Shown here: piece by piece, positions 42,801 to 53,987 of the stretch
Numbering within the stretch: position 1 is the first letter of the stretch
Layout: the number at the start of each line of letters is the position of its first letter
From: Wolfiporia cocos
Taxonomy: Eukaryota; Basidiomycota; Agaricomycetes; Polyporales; Phaeolaceae
Direction of reading: 5' to 3'
DNA: 64,000 nucleotides
NCBI GenBank assembly: GCA_029448655.1
Contig: JACCLO010000019.1
Location: forward strand, 248,001 to 312,000
Translations under genes and position numbers: made by a program
The notes under the pieces: model-generated
The model's input: only the letters and a program-made list of their open reading frames with translations
Told to the model about the DNA's origin: nothing
Databases searched by the model: none

Positions 42801-43227
42801 CCGTGGTTGGGTTGGGGGGAAACGCCCACTGCATGGCTAGGGGCGAGTCGATGTGGGCGAGGGGACTTGCTCCACGAATCGTGTTCGACTGCTCCCGTGC
42901 CAGGTGGAATGCCTCTTCCATCCGCTCGATGCCGGGGCCTTGGTCTTCTACCGATGCTCCGTGTGGGAGCGAACGGCCGGGGGTTACCTGCCCGATCGTT
43001 TCGGTTTGGACCGGGGCGATTTCGATGTTAGGGCGGGGGGCGTGGATGCTGTCCGCGACCGACAGGAGTGCGAAGTCCTCGGGGAGGCCGTGGATCTGGT
43101 AGTTGACCCATTGACCTGGTCGGAACGGGTCGATCGAGCGGGGAAGCGGGATGTCGGCCGGGGTGTCGACAGGGTTGTGCGGGGGCCGAGGGCCGCGGAT
43201 GTATTCGAGGTTGTGAGGTGCGGCCAT
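39772..43227 (-). CDS. gag: Gag-dUTPase-protease polyprotein of element C
   Basis: 1,151 codons in one frame. A proline-rich N-terminus is followed by a capsid-like region (FIAWVMRLKLYIDD, SWLRFIWELHQKFDDPDL, YFQELERLLSEAKYD) and an atypical Cys/His cluster, KRKCHSCSKTQ with CNKPVWH, in place of a CCHC knuckle. A lysine-rich linker leads to a complete dUTPase at about residues 795-930 (AAGYDLHSAE, APRSGLALKGVD, AGVVDEDYTG, VEYGDRIAQFI, TQGFGSTGE), then a retropepsin with LIDSGSTGSVIS near 965 and IFLGFDWLEDHNP. This order is the one known from betaretroviruses (dUTPase joined to Gag/PR), unlike the Pol-terminal dUTPase of elements A and B. The end of the frame is shifted relative to Pol by a 1 nt deletion compared with element D. 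Confidence 0.92.
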   Translation of the reverse strand: MAAPHNLEYIRGPRPPHNPVDTPADIPLPRSIDPFRPGQWVNYQIHGLPEDFALLSVADSIHAPRPNIEIAPVQTETIGQVTPGRSLPHGASVEDQGPGIERMEEAFHLAREQSNTIRGASPLAHIDSPLAMQWAFPPNPTTADFGFRCQTVAATMVQTGVWNADMGARFLREAQRLQADAIAAGDAASLHSQHSAPRRSVPSVPEERFRPVENWVRSVHMGSPPPVNTATRPASNAGTRQTNPFLPGYTPPVLTPQVPFSVMAAQPPVPPSVAPRTTHVNTWRAAPLPRTRASMWRPEKPASSQWDACSMLPEPQPDPRYKSKVRKPEPFTGDNFIAWVMRLKLYIDDNRPLLFTDSKKIGTAISLIRGPKVDSWVTAFTREHYRDGQWHLSWLRFIWELHQKFDDPDLEKKSAVAAEKLTMTIGKGEEYFQELERLLSEAKYDKENQIVHRWVTSAIPKEIYTAVHSAFVAAMVNDKTQRGYNVSIPEDYESWKQAILRTDNAMRRLRDEEKLRHGRDSGKGVADKGKGRATTSSSGTTRSEPTAEERANLLKRKCHSCSKTQAEAPGKGCNKPVWHQPNWKPRAATSGGNTGAGPSQPARTRQAVEAPPAEKVLGEVSQEDFVRMVSAWAKENPEAAKEAGFTQVRPLSNNKFSVLEIEEPVNISISDSATEGNEPVDGLYGLGTGAPIFDYVSVPRSVDLAPGDDDGASTCSDDSFVTASEEPPTGAWREDKTVLNSSSINVNYVPMDVDPVVDSDVPMADASKPTVQKKTEKKVRRRRAKKKAVTLDIYLDHPRAIPPERKSEGAAGYDLHSAEEVVIPNGKRITVDTGIMIRMPPGVYGRIAPRSGLALKGVDVEAGVVDEDYTGRLKVILNNQTGTDYQVEYGDRIAQFILECNMTPDTRIVKSIRETRRGTQGFGSTGEKLRGNVVVIQTGKRGRQIEVPITLHRPDGRALFTKALIDSGSTGSVISRAYMEEHKLEQLPLDRPVKLYNADGSTNAAGKMTHYVELQMQIDTHLETRKFHVTELSSADIFLGFDWLEDHNPTIDWKKRRITFTCDCEHEQIEDGDHIYYIFADDWIRNREECRADIAERVRATKATEIAIATGKTTEARLSRKWSPSTYTNSKTCLRKRNSTNFLKDVRGITP

Positions 43228-43733
43228 TGTATGTACGTGAAAAGTGTATGTAGGGGAATGTAGAGTTGCGAATGACAGCGCTACCCGCCCACTGTGGATC
43301 AGCCTATAGCTGCGATCGGGGTGGTAACTAGAAACTGTCTTTCCACTCTATTCAGGAACCACCTCTTTTCGGAGATGTGCCAAGAAACGCCGAGGGGTTT
43401 TCTTCCCTCAGCCAGCGAGAAATTCCTGCCTCCGAAACCTCGTCCAGCCCCGAAGCTAATTCGGGATACCGGGGGCACGGGATCTAAACCCTTGTGATGG
43501 AGGGTCTAAAAATTATCGTATTCGGGCCAAGTGGCCGTATGGACAGGCTGTGCCGCGCCTCTTCAGCCGCCTTGTGGGGCGCTGGGTTGTATAGTACCGG
43601 GGGGGGGGGGGGGCGGTAATGCCCGTATAGTCGGCGCGGTAATGCGCGTAAATAGGTGCCCAGTGCTTCTGTAATCTGCCGTAGGGCCCCTTAACGCCTT
43701 TGATTATTTCGCGTCGGGTACACGTCTACTACG
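43228..43733 (-). other. Element C leader, Gag-proximal part
   Basis: Noncoding leader between the Gag start and the insertion point of element B; the rest is 53722-53987. It contains a run of 15 G at 43599-43613 (plus strand). No ORF0-like frame is seen in either half. Confidence 0.7.
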
Positions 43734-44430
43734 TGTCACAGATTTGGGACATGCCACTATTTTTCCCGTATTTTTACCTATTTATCTGGTATTTCTACGA
43801 CCTTGTAGACATTTACGCTGCTAAGCGCCCGTCTACACGTACACGCAACCAAACAACACGTACACAACGCGGTATACGTCCACTCGTCATAACAACACGT
43901 ACATAACACGTTTGTACGCGTCAATGACTCAGCGGACTAACCTCCGGTGTCACGCGCCTTACTCATATCCCGATATCGGGCTATGTCAGTACACTTGGAT
44001 AAGCGGCCCGCTCGTTATCACATGCCAATGCCCTTACGATTACTCATATCCCGATACCGGTATATAGTTATCACGTGCATGGCTTACTAACGTAGCAACG
44101 CCACTTCCACAACATGGACCTACGGTCCTAACAACGTTTCTTACTGGTGCGGCCATTACCGGCGCACATGGTCTACTGTAGTTTACGACTTAGCTGTATT
44201 AGTTATGTCTGCGCACAGACCGTCTTCATGTTTGGCTCCCTTACTGGTAACCAAACAATGCATGTATATAAGTAGGGCTATCGCTACGATAAGCCTTAGA
44301 TTTGTTCTCTGCATTCGCACAGTTACATTCTATCTCTGCTTGCGCCCACTAGCCTCCTCACCAACCTCCCGCAACATCTTCAAGTCGCCTCTAAGGTTAT
44401 AGTGTGAGTCCCACAGTCTAGTCTGTGTCA
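43734..44430 (+). repeat. Element B 5' LTR
   Basis: 697 bp, with TATATAA at 44265-44271 and the predicted RNA start AGATTTGTTCT at 44298-44308 (33 nt later). It differs from the 3' copy by one substitution and one 1 nt indel near 43978-43993. Confidence 0.95.
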
Positions 44431-44432
44431 TA

Positions 44433-44443
44433 AGAACAAATCT
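44433..44443 (+). other. Predicted self-priming PBS, element B
   Basis: AGAACAAATCT, the exact reverse complement of the predicted RNA start at 44298-44308. Same position relative to the LTR as in element A. Confidence 0.7.
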
Positions 44444-45451
44444 GCCCCTACCCCCGCCCTTGCGCTTGCGCTTGGGCCTGGGTTTCTATCCTACAGGGGT
44501 ATATTGCTCGTTGCTGCGCACATCCCTTTCTGCCTGACAAGGCGATTGGGGTGATAGTTGAGATCTGGGGGATACATCGCCATCCTCGGCAGAGGATTGG
44601 CAACCAGGGAAGCCACACCGCCTTTTTAGGCAGGAGGCCTACCTAACCCGGACTCCAGGGTCAAGGAGACATGGTCCTCGCTGACAAGCTTGGACTATGC
44701 GCGGTTAAGACCCGCCTGTGGAGAAAAGGGGACGGTCTGCCTGTGTGCGCCCAACCCCCTGTCATGGCAAGCGTTGTTCAGCGCCCCATCACTATCCACA
44801 GGGTCATCACTATGATGGCATGGGAATTTTCCAAAGCCGCCTCCCAGGCGTAAGGGACCTGCTTTGAACCCGTTATGGGAAAAGCAGTGAGGGGGGTGAC
44901 GTAAAAAATCACCCTGCCATAGGTCACTCGCGGTAGCCAATAGCATAAGTCCTCCGGGCAGCTCGGCGTGCGAGCATGGGTCAAACGGATTTGGGGCCCC
45001 ATTGGAAGAGAAGCGCGTGGCCCACTCCTTCGGGATGTGGAGCGCTGCTGTCTCGCGATCTTAGATCGACAATGGTTTTTTAGCCCTGATGTGACACCCA
45101 TGTGGCTACAGACGGCAACCTCATTGTTGAAGCATGGACAGGCTAAGGGATGTAAAATCCCAGCCACTTTCCGGCATCGTCCCTCCGGGGCGGTGTCGTG
45201 TATCCGAATCCCAATCATCTGACCCAGGAACCGGCCTGGCAGTCAGCAACTCTACCCCTGGAGTCGGCGCCTCTGACCGTTAGGGTCATGCGAATATCCG
45301 CGCCGTCTCGGCACAGGGTTTGCGCGCAACATAAGAGTAATTATGCCCCGTAGTACACCTTCTTTGCTCCTGAAAAGGAGTCCACTACCCTACCTTACAT
45401 AATCCCTTTCATTCCTGTTCTTGGACGTATCACTGGGAAACTTCGTTTCTC
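44444..45451 (+). other. Element B leader
   Basis: About 1 kb, nearly identical to the element A leader, including the short upstream ORFs. It is retained although the coding region has decayed. Confidence 0.6.
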
Positions 45452-46330
45452 ATGAAGGCTGCACTTTCTAGAATCATGCCCCGCGTTACCCGTCGCACCC
45501 GTGGCTCCTCCACTGCCCCTTACGTCAAACCGGCGAAGCGGTCCCTTCTCAGCCGCATCGACACCGCCGACATCCCTCGGGCAGAGGACGTCACCTACAC
45601 GCTTCCTGTAAAGGAAGATTACACTGGGAAACTCCATCTTTGGGAGATTCCCGTCCACATGCCAAAGCACATCGCTGAGGCTGGGAAACCCGCTCCTCGA
45701 CCTCCCAAGCCAGTTCCGCTCGCTAAGCGTATCTGGACAGAGGAAGAGAAGCTAGCGCAATCCATTACCGCCATGGAGAATCTCATCGAACTCCGCGAAC
45801 TCAACAAGCTCAAGCTCGCTCGCGATAAGCTGAATAAGCGAATCGCCGCCAAACAAGCCGCCAAGGAAGCCAAGCAAGCAACTTCTTCACTGGCCCTCCG
45901 TCTCTCCAGCCCGGCGGCCGGACCTTCCGTTCCGGCCAACCACAAGATTCTCGACCCTTCCCTCGTCTTCGGGAAGAAGAAGCCTCTCCAAGCATGCGAC
46001 CAAGTTATTCCCATGCTAGAAGGCACTCTCACTCGTCTCACTCCTCTCGCCAACCACCCCCCTAATTACCCAGGCTTCCATATGGAAAACGACATGCGTT
46101 TCCACACTATGGTAGTAGAATTGGAGGATTTGGTGGATAACGTAAAGGATAGAGCGAGACGGGGGAGGATCACCAATAGAGACTGGAGAATTATGAAAAA
46201 GTATTGCAAACAGCTCGGCAATATTTCCTTTTTGGATTGGCGTACGGACTTAGCTCGTATCGTAGCAGAATGCGTAGCGCTACAAATTACTTTTGCCTTC
46301 AGGTGGCAGGGCCCTCAACTACTTCGGTAG
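45452..46330 (+). CDS. ORF0 of element B, altered C-terminus
   Basis: 292 codons, almost identical to ORF0 of element A up to about residue 285 (FAF). There 20 nt of A are replaced by one A in B, a net loss of 19 nt. This shifts the frame and ends the protein early. The lost segment in A (about 4195-4214) is an imperfect palindrome built on GGTG/CACC. The body of the protein, including the coiled-coil and C-terminal helical parts, is kept with mostly synonymous changes relative to A. Confidence 0.8.
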   Translation: MKAALSRIMPRVTRRTRGSSTAPYVKPAKRSLLSRIDTADIPRAEDVTYTLPVKEDYTGKLHLWEIPVHMPKHIAEAGKPAPRPPKPVPLAKRIWTEEEKLAQSITAMENLIELRELNKLKLARDKLNKRIAAKQAAKEAKQATSSLALRLSSPAAGPSVPANHKILDPSLVFGKKKPLQACDQVIPMLEGTLTRLTPLANHPPNYPGFHMENDMRFHTMVVELEDLVDNVKDRARRGRITNRDWRIMKKYCKQLGNISFLDWRTDLARIVAECVALQITFAFRWQGPQLLR

Positions 46331-46457
46331 AAGAGGATATACTCGCGATTGTATAGTAGAAATACTATCATCTTTTAACTCTGAAATAGAGTGCGAGTGT
46401 GATCTATAACGAAAGTCGCAGCTTTCAAAACCAATCCCTTCTTAAGAATCTAAGACA

Positions 46458-48494
46458 ATGAGTAACCGGAAACTAACATTCGTCACAAACAGATTCACAA
46501 TGTCCTCCACCTCCTCCGTCAGCACCCCCCTCGCTCCCCGCAAGATGCGCCTCCGCTCAGAAGGTCCGGTGACCCCGGTAGCTGGTCCCTCGGGAACCCA
46601 GCAACTGGTGACGCTGGAGCACCTAAGCGAGGGAGAAGAAGAAGAGGAAGAGGAAGAGGAAGTGCCGGAGTTCGCTCCCCCGCAAAGGGAATCTCCGACC
46701 AACCCCATGGGTACACGCCCAGGCTCCCCTATTGCCGGATACCCACCGGCTCGCCGAACTCGCCCTATCGGGCCCGCCACCACCCTAGAGATGGAGTTTT
46801 CAGGACCAACACGGCAAACCAATGCCGTGGTCGAGAACCAACTCAAGGCATACCTCCCCGAGGAGGAACACCACAAGGTGGATGGGTCCATACATGGGCC
46901 AATCATCGATGCCGCCGTACAACGAAGTGCGGCCATAAGCCATGACACCACCGACACCCTAGGTCGAATGGTGCACGCCCGCCTGGAGCGTATCCATGAA
47001 CGAATCGATTCCCTGGCTGGGCAATCCAGGGCAATCGAACAAAAGGCCCAAGACGAGCTACATGAAGCGGTCAATTCGGTCCGGAACGAGGTACTGTCCA
47101 CAATGGTGGACCTCGGCAAGGAACTCCGACAGGAGTACACCGCCAAGTTCTCCGAAATGGAGAAACAGCTCCGGAGAGACTACCGGTCCCGGCTTGACGA
47201 CCTCGAGGATGCGTTTGCCGAACGCATGGAGAAGGTTGACGAGGAACTTCGGAGGATTCGCAAGAATCCCTCCGTTCCCAACCCTCCCGGCGTCCGCACG
47301 CCCCCGGAAGAACCCACACCGGCCCCCGGTCATGCTCAAGCCAGAGCAGCCGAGGCCGCTGCCGCCGCTCAAGCTGCAGCTGCTGCTGCAGCAGCCGTCG
47401 CCCCGCAGATTCCAGGTCTGCCTCAAAACCTGAAAATCCCCCCTCCCCCCGAATTCTCTGGGTCATCTGGAAAGGTGACTGCACAGGAATGGGTGGAGAA
47501 GATGGGCCTGTACTTTGGAACGCTCAGGGTCTACGACGACCATGACCGTATCACCACGGCCCTCTTCCGCGTCACAGGGGACGCATACAAATTTTTCTCG
47601 CCTCTCATCAAAAAGGCAGGAAATGGTGAACCTCTCGGCACCTGGGAGGACTTCACCAAGTCAGTCATGGTGCAATATGGGAAGATGACGGATAAGGAGA
47701 TCGCGAAAAAGGAAATTCGCGGCTACTACGGTACCAAGGGCAAGGAACTGGCAGAATCAAACTACTTCAATTACTGTGAACGATTCCGCACCCTCGGCCG
47801 CCTCTCCGAAACCGCCAACGAGACTCTGGTATGGGAATTCACCGAGACTCTCCCCGAAAAGGTTAAGGACACCTTGAACGTCCTCGGCAAGACCCCGTTC
47901 TTCAAGGCCCCGACCGACATCGAGCCCCTCATCGACTTCGCTCTGGAAATGTACCAAACGTCATATCCAGACAAGATCAAGGGCTCAATCTTCGAGAAGG
48001 CCGGCAAGAAGGACTCGGCACCTGCCGAAAAGAAGGAGACGTCCTCCACTTCTGCGAAGAAGTCGGAGAAAAAGAAGGACAAGGGAAAGGCGCCCGCCAA
48101 AGCCCCCGCCGACACCACCAACGCCGTCTGCACTTACTGCAAGCAGACGGGACACTATTTCAACAAGTGTCCTAAGCTTGCGGCAGACAAGGCCGCGGGA
48201 ACATTCGTGCCTGCCGCTCAGCGGGCCGAGCAACAAAGGGCGAAGGAAGCAGCTGCAGCGTCTGGAAAGACCGCGGTTGCCCCTTCGGGTAGTGGAAAGG
48301 GACAGGCTTCTGGCAAGAAGCCGTACTCGGCGCCCCCCGCGGATGGCAAGACGTATCGTGCCCGAACGATCTGGGAAGAAGTGACGGCTGACTCAAGCTC
48401 AGCAGGACCCTCGGCCCCCGCCACCACTGTCGCCAATGTCGGGACCATCTCGGTTCCCCTCGCCCCCACCACACGTCTCGAAGACGTCTTGTGA
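46458..48494 (+). CDS. gag: Gag of element B
   Basis: 678 aa, open throughout, same domains as the element A Gag: acidic N-terminus, coiled coil, alanine run, capsid-like region and a CCHC knuckle. Differences from A are scattered and mostly conservative. It could still be made, and could support or interfere with A-family particles in trans (inference). Confidence 0.92.
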   Translation: MSNRKLTFVTNRFTMSSTSSVSTPLAPRKMRLRSEGPVTPVAGPSGTQQLVTLEHLSEGEEEEEEEEEVPEFAPPQRESPTNPMGTRPGSPIAGYPPARRTRPIGPATTLEMEFSGPTRQTNAVVENQLKAYLPEEEHHKVDGSIHGPIIDAAVQRSAAISHDTTDTLGRMVHARLERIHERIDSLAGQSRAIEQKAQDELHEAVNSVRNEVLSTMVDLGKELRQEYTAKFSEMEKQLRRDYRSRLDDLEDAFAERMEKVDEELRRIRKNPSVPNPPGVRTPPEEPTPAPGHAQARAAEAAAAAQAAAAAAAAVAPQIPGLPQNLKIPPPPEFSGSSGKVTAQEWVEKMGLYFGTLRVYDDHDRITTALFRVTGDAYKFFSPLIKKAGNGEPLGTWEDFTKSVMVQYGKMTDKEIAKKEIRGYYGTKGKELAESNYFNYCERFRTLGRLSETANETLVWEFTETLPEKVKDTLNVLGKTPFFKAPTDIEPLIDFALEMYQTSYPDKIKGSIFEKAGKKDSAPAEKKETSSTSAKKSEKKKDKGKAPAKAPADTTNAVCTYCKQTGHYFNKCPKLAADKAAGTFVPAAQRAEQQRAKEAAAASGKTAVAPSGSGKGQASGKKPYSAPPADGKTYRARTIWEEVTADSSSAGPSAPATTVANVGTISVPLAPTTRLEDVL

Positions 48495-51400
48495 AGAACA
48501 CACCAGCCCCGCAGCGGCTGGGAGTGTACAGCTCCCTGAAGAAGAGCACCCCTACGACGGGGCTTCACAAGGACCCCTTATCTTGTGGGAAGATAAGGCG
48601 GTCGTACGTCACCCGGTATCCCATATCGGCATATTCGGAAACTCGGCAATGGACTTTGCCCGGAGGACAAGGACACTAGCTACACGTGCCCCTCCTGTAC
48701 AATACTTTCATCCTGACCCACTCGCGCTCAAGTTCTTTACTTTGTATAACGTTGTACATGGAAATGATTCCCGAGACGATAATAAATCATTCTCTATCGA
48801 AGTAGAACTGTGGGTATATGGAAAGAAAGTCAACGCCATGGCGTTAATCGACACCGGTGCATCAATAAGCGTCATTGATAAGAAACTCGTCCACGAGGAA
48901 AAGTTAGTCACTCAGAAACTACCTTCGCCTCTCGAGATTCGTAACGCCGACGGTACCTCTAATACCGCCGGTAATATCAATATGGCAGTAAAAGCTTATA
49001 TGGTGCACGAGGAACACAAGTCCACCGAATTCTTGTACGTAATGGACGTACAGAATGCGGATGTGATCCTCGGATATGATTGGTTCCTGAAACACAACCC
49101 GGACTTCAACTGGCCGGAAGGAACCTTCACATATCGGTGTACGGAAAAATGCAAACATGGCAAACGGGTTTCGATTTCCGAGGAAGAAGATGAAATCGAA
49201 CCCCGCAACATCTATCAGATCATCAATGACTTTCCAATAGATTTTCTCGGCTTAGAGGAGCCGGAGAATCCCTTTGTCGCTTGGGTGAACACCCTTGACG
49301 AAGGAACGGAACTCCTTATCGATGCCATTCAGTCGATAACGGAGAAGTCGGATGATGAATTCCTGACAGATGCGGATCTCCAGAAATGGAAATCCTTGGT
49401 TCCGGAGGAATACCAGGAGTTTGGTCCCACGGTATTTTCTCAACGCGCATCCGAAAGGATGCCCGAACGGAAACCATATGACCACGCCATCGACTTCCCC
49501 GATGACGCGGTACTACCGCCCCCGAGTAAGGCATACAAGATGTCTCCTCAGGAAGCGAACTCGCTAGATCAGTGGATTCAGGAAGAGTTACGGAAGGGCT
49601 ACATCCGACACTCAAAATCTCCGATCGCGAGCCCGGTCTTCTTCGTCCCTAAAAAAGACGGCGGAGCCCGAATGGTAGTCGATTACCGGAAAGTAAACGA
49701 CTTGACCATTAAAAACAGGTACCCTCTCCCACGCATAGACGAGCTTATCGATAAGCTTAGCCAGGCTTCGATATTTACGAAGCTCGACCTGCGTTGGGGT
49801 TACAACAACGTAAGAATCAAGGAGGGAGATGAATGGAAGACCGCATTCATTACGCCTAACGGCCTTTACGAAGCTGTAGTCATGTACTTCGGTTTTTGTA
49901 ATGCACCCAGCACGTTCCAACACATGATGAACGATATCCTAGGTGACCTTATCAGAGAAGGAAAGGTCATTGTCTACCTAGACGACATCCTTGTGTTCGG
50001 AAACGACCTGTTGGAACACCGTCGTATTGTCAAGCAAGTATTACAAATCTTGCAAGACAACGACTTGTTCGCGAAGCCTGAAAAGTGCTTCTTCGAACAA
50101 AGCAGTATTGAATACCTGGGAATGATCATTTCCAAAGGAAAAGTCGAAATGGACCCTAAGAAGGTAGCCGGCGTAATGGACTGGCCTACACCTGCCAAGG
50201 TGAAGGACGTCCAGGCCTTTGTTGGCTTCGCCAACTACTACCGGCGGTTCATTAAAGACTTCTCCAAAGTGGTTAAGCCGTTAACCGAACTGTCCAAGAA
50301 AAACACGCAAGTGGAACTGGGGACCCGAACAAGCGGAAGCCTTCCAAACTCTCAAGGAAGCTTTCACATCGGCTCCAATACTCCGGATCCCAGATCAGGA
50401 GTCCCCGTTCCGCGTGGAAGCGGATTCTTCCGATTACGCAACTGGTGCAGTGCTATCGCAATACTCTTCGGAGGATAAGCTCTGGCACCCGGTAGCCTTT
50501 TACTCGAAATCTCTATCAGCACCCGAAAGGAACTATGAGATTTACGACTAAGGAGTTGCTCGCAATCATCCGCGCTCTAGAGGAATGGAGACATTACCTC
50601 GAAGGACATCCCACACAAGTTTGAAGTATGGTCGGATCATCTCAATCTGACATATTTCAAATCGGCACAACGGCTAACCCGGAGACAGGCACGTTGGAGT
50701 CTTTACCTGACAAGGTTCAACTTCACCATGTGTCACAAACCCGGTAAAACAATGCTTCACGGCTGATCCTCTGTCACGGAGGCCAGACCATGAAGAGGGG
50801 GTGGAACTCGACAATCGCGATCAAATTTTGCTGAAACCGGAATACTTTACGGTTAGGGCGCTAGAAGCGTCACAGCAGGAGATACAATCAGGCGACGAGG
50901 ACCTTCTCCGACAAATCCGACAAGCCCTCATGGACGATCAAATTACCAAGGATTACCAGGAACTACTGAAAAGTGGTCCCAAGGAATTCGGTAAAGATCT
51001 CCAGGAATGGAACATGGAGGCCGGATTACTCCTCAGACGAGGAAAAGTGTACGTTCCAAAAGAGCCTAAGGAATTGCGCACGAAGATTCTGGAGTTACAT
51101 CATGACCATGTGACTGCCGGACACTTCGGACGATGGAAGACCTATGAACTTCTATCACGTAATTACTGGTGGCCTGGAATGACCACGATGGTAAAGCAAT
51201 ACGTGGAAGGTTGCGACACATGCCAGCGCATGAAGAACCGCAACCAGACCCCGTACGGACCCCTGCAACCGCTCCCAGTTCCGGAAGCACCATGGGACAC
51301 AATCACCATCGACTTCATTGTCCACTTACCGCCTAGTGGCGAACGTAAACAATTCACTGCCATTATGGTAGTAGTGGACCGATTGACCAAGCGCGCACAC

Positions 51401-52979
51401 TTCATTCCCACTTCGGACAATATCTCGGCAAAGGAATTAGCGAACCTCCTGTACCTTCGGATTTATCCGAACCACGGGCTTCCGAAACAAATCATTTCGG
51501 ACAGAGGACCGCAATTCTCTTCTGAGCTATTCAAGGGATGGTGCGAGCAATTGGGAATTCAGAGGTCGATGACAACAGCCTACCACCCGCAAGCGGACGG
51601 CCAAACGGAGAGAATTAACCAAATTCTAGAACAATACCTACGATGCTACATCGACGTTATCCAAAAAGATAACTGGGTGTTCTATCTCCCCACGGCAGAG
51701 TTCGCGTACAATAACGCGGCTAGCGAGACGACCAAGAATAGTCCATTCTTCGTCGAACTAGGAAGGCATCCCAATGCAGGACCTACGGATTTGAAGCCGA
51801 CGCAATATTCGGATTTAAATCAATTTGCTTACGCCAGATGGTCAGCACAAGAACAAGCTAAGGCAGCTATGAAATTGGCTGCCGAACGCTGGTCTTGGTA
51901 CTATGATCAACACAAGCGCTCGGTACCGTTTAAAGTTGGCGACAAAGTTCTCGTTGACGCCCGTAGCTGGCAAGACTCCGAAAGAAGTCTTAGTCCACGC
52001 TATTTGGGACCATTTAAGATAATTGAACAATTATCGCCGGTCACCTTTAGGGTACACATGGACGAGCAATACAGGGCTTATCACCCGGTATTTCACGCTT
52101 CCAAGTTGGTCATATACAAGGACCCGGTGCATCAGAAAAGACCAGAGCCTCAACCAGAAATGGTCGACGGCGAGGAATTATGGGAAGTCGAGAAGATCTT
52201 AGATCATCGCCTCCGCGCAGGAAGAGTTGAATACAGAATCCGATGGAAAGGATTCGGTATCAATGACGACTCCTGGGTACGCGAAGCCGATCTCGACTCG
52301 GCATATGACATTCTACAGGAATACAAGGCTTCACACCCTATTCCAATGCAGGATGTCCCCCTCAGGCGATCAGCTAGAAGGAAAGAAGCAGTTCACGTCT
52401 TCGACCCTGATAGCGACGACTGGGAAGCCGACGAATGCACGTGGCCAGACGACTGGCCGCAGTATCGCGAAGAATTCGCGAAGGACCCTAAGCAGCGCAT
52501 GGTTAGACACCCCGACGGGGGATGGATGTCAGCGGACATTAACCAAAACGCGGACTTGAAAATCGTAGTCGGTGAAGGCGGCCGAATGCCGGAAAAGGGA
52601 ACCAAGGACTCGGTTGGGTTTGACCTGTACACTGCAACAGGCGACGTTCTGCCAGCTCACGGGCAGACAGAATACAATACCAAACTGAAAATCCAGGTAC
52701 CTTTCGGCACTTACGGACGTATCGCCCCCCGCTCTAGTCTTGCCCGCAAAGGCATAGACGTAATGGGTGGCGTCATCGACCACGATTATCAAGGCGAAGT
52801 AATCATCATTCTCCGGAATCACTCCGACATATCTATTGATATTCGGGCCGGTGATAAGATTGCTCAGCTCATCTGCGAAGTTGCTAAGGACCCGCATATT
52901 ACGCTACACGGAAAATCTTACTTTGAAAAGATTAAATCCGAGCGCTGGTACTGGTGGATTCGGCTCCACAGGAAAGTAA
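48436..52979 (+). pseudogene. pol: Pol of element B, frameshifted
   Basis: Colinear with the element A Pol. Protease (DTGAS) and RT (YLDD) are intact. In the RNase H region four extra single bases relative to A occur at about 50311, 50549, 50609 and 50756, shifting the frame and giving a stop at about 50476. The integrase, chromodomain and most of the dUTPase then read openly from about 50801. A fifth extra base at about 52946 destroys the last dUTPase motif (GGFGSTG) and lets the frame run into the 3' LTR. A 3 nt insertion near 48750 is in frame. Not functional as assembled. Confidence 0.9.
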
Positions 52980-53018
52980 TCGTTCCATTAGGGACAATGA
53001 AACCTGAAGAGGGGGTAA

Positions 53019-53716
53019 TGTCACAGATTTGGGACATGCCACTATTTTTCCCGTATTTTTACCTATTTATCTGGTATTTCTACGACCTTGTAGACATTTA
53101 CGCTGCTAAGCGCCCGTCTACACGTACACGCAACCAAACAACACGTACACAACGCGGTATACGTCCACTCGTCATAACAACACGTACATAACACGTTTGT
53201 ACGCGTCAATGACTCAGCGGACTAACCTCCGGTGTCACGCGCCTTACTCATATCCCGATATCCGGGCTATGTCAGTACAATTGGATAAGCGGCCCGCTCG
53301 TTATCACATGCCAATGCCCTTACGATTACTCATATCCCGATACCGGTATATAGTTATCACGTGCATGGCTTACTAACGTAGCAACGCCACTTCCACAACA
53401 TGGACCTACGGTCCTAACAACGTTTCTTACTGGTGCGGCCATTACCGGCGCACATGGTCTACTGTAGTTTACGACTTAGCTGTATTAGTTATGTCTGCGC
53501 ACAGACCGTCTTCATGTTTGGCTCCCTTACTGGTAACCAAACAATGCATGTATATAAGTAGGGCTATCGCTACGATAAGCCTTAGATTTGTTCTCTGCAT
53601 TCGCACAGTTACATTCTATCTCTGCTTGCGCCCACTAGCCTCCTCACCAACCTCCCGCAACATCTTCAAGTCGCCTCTAAGGTTATAGTGTGAGTCCCAC
53701 AGTCTAGTCTGTGTCA
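53019..53716 (+). repeat. Element B 3' LTR
   Basis: 698 bp, preceded by the polypurine tract GAAGAGGGGGTAA and followed by CTACG, the copy of the target duplication. Confidence 0.95.
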
Positions 53717-53721
53717 CTACG

Positions 53722-53987
53722 GTGGGGATAAAACCCAAAGCCTTTACGCCGCGTTGCACGACGGTGGCCCAGTAGCTTAGAAGCAACGGTAGGAGTGGTC
53801 CCCTACACGCTGTTCACAAGTGTATGCCCCCAGAACCCAGTCCCTTGTCCCTGGGATACGGGAGGATAAGAGTTTATACACCCGAATCGACCAAAGTCAA
53901 TTCGAGGGCGAATGAACAATGCACTTTGCCCCTAGTGCGCCGGGGTTGTTCTGGAATGAACTCAGAACGGGGTGGAGACTCGTCTTA
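53722..53987 (-). other. Element C leader, LTR-proximal part, with self-priming PBS
   Basis: On the minus strand the LTR is followed by T and then AAGACGAGTCT (53986-53976), the reverse complement of AGACTCGTCTT at 54091-54081 in the LTR. That LTR site lies 32-33 nt after the minus-strand TATATA (54124-54118). Downstream leader sequence includes a CCCCGGCGCACTAGGGG block that is also found in element F. Confidence 0.7.

Larger units (their letters stand above)
43734..53716 (+). mobile_element. Element B: A-family Ty3/Gypsy element nested in C, decayed
   Basis: 9,983 bp with LTRs of 697 and 698 bp and the CTACG duplication at 43729-43733 and 53717-53721. It has the same structure and gene set as element A at high identity, in the antisense orientation to element C. 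ORF0 has lost its end through a net 19 nt deletion, and pol carries several 1 nt insertions, so this copy cannot make a complete Pol. Confidence 0.95.

Noticed and set aside
43599..43613. Run of 15 G in the element C leader
   Set aside because: A single homopolymer of uncertain length; no repeat or partner sequence to suggest function.
50801..53191. Integrase-chromodomain frame of element B read as a separate gene ending inside the LTR
   Set aside because: It exists only because of 1 nt insertions relative to element A; the LTR-encoded tail is an artefact of the last insertion.
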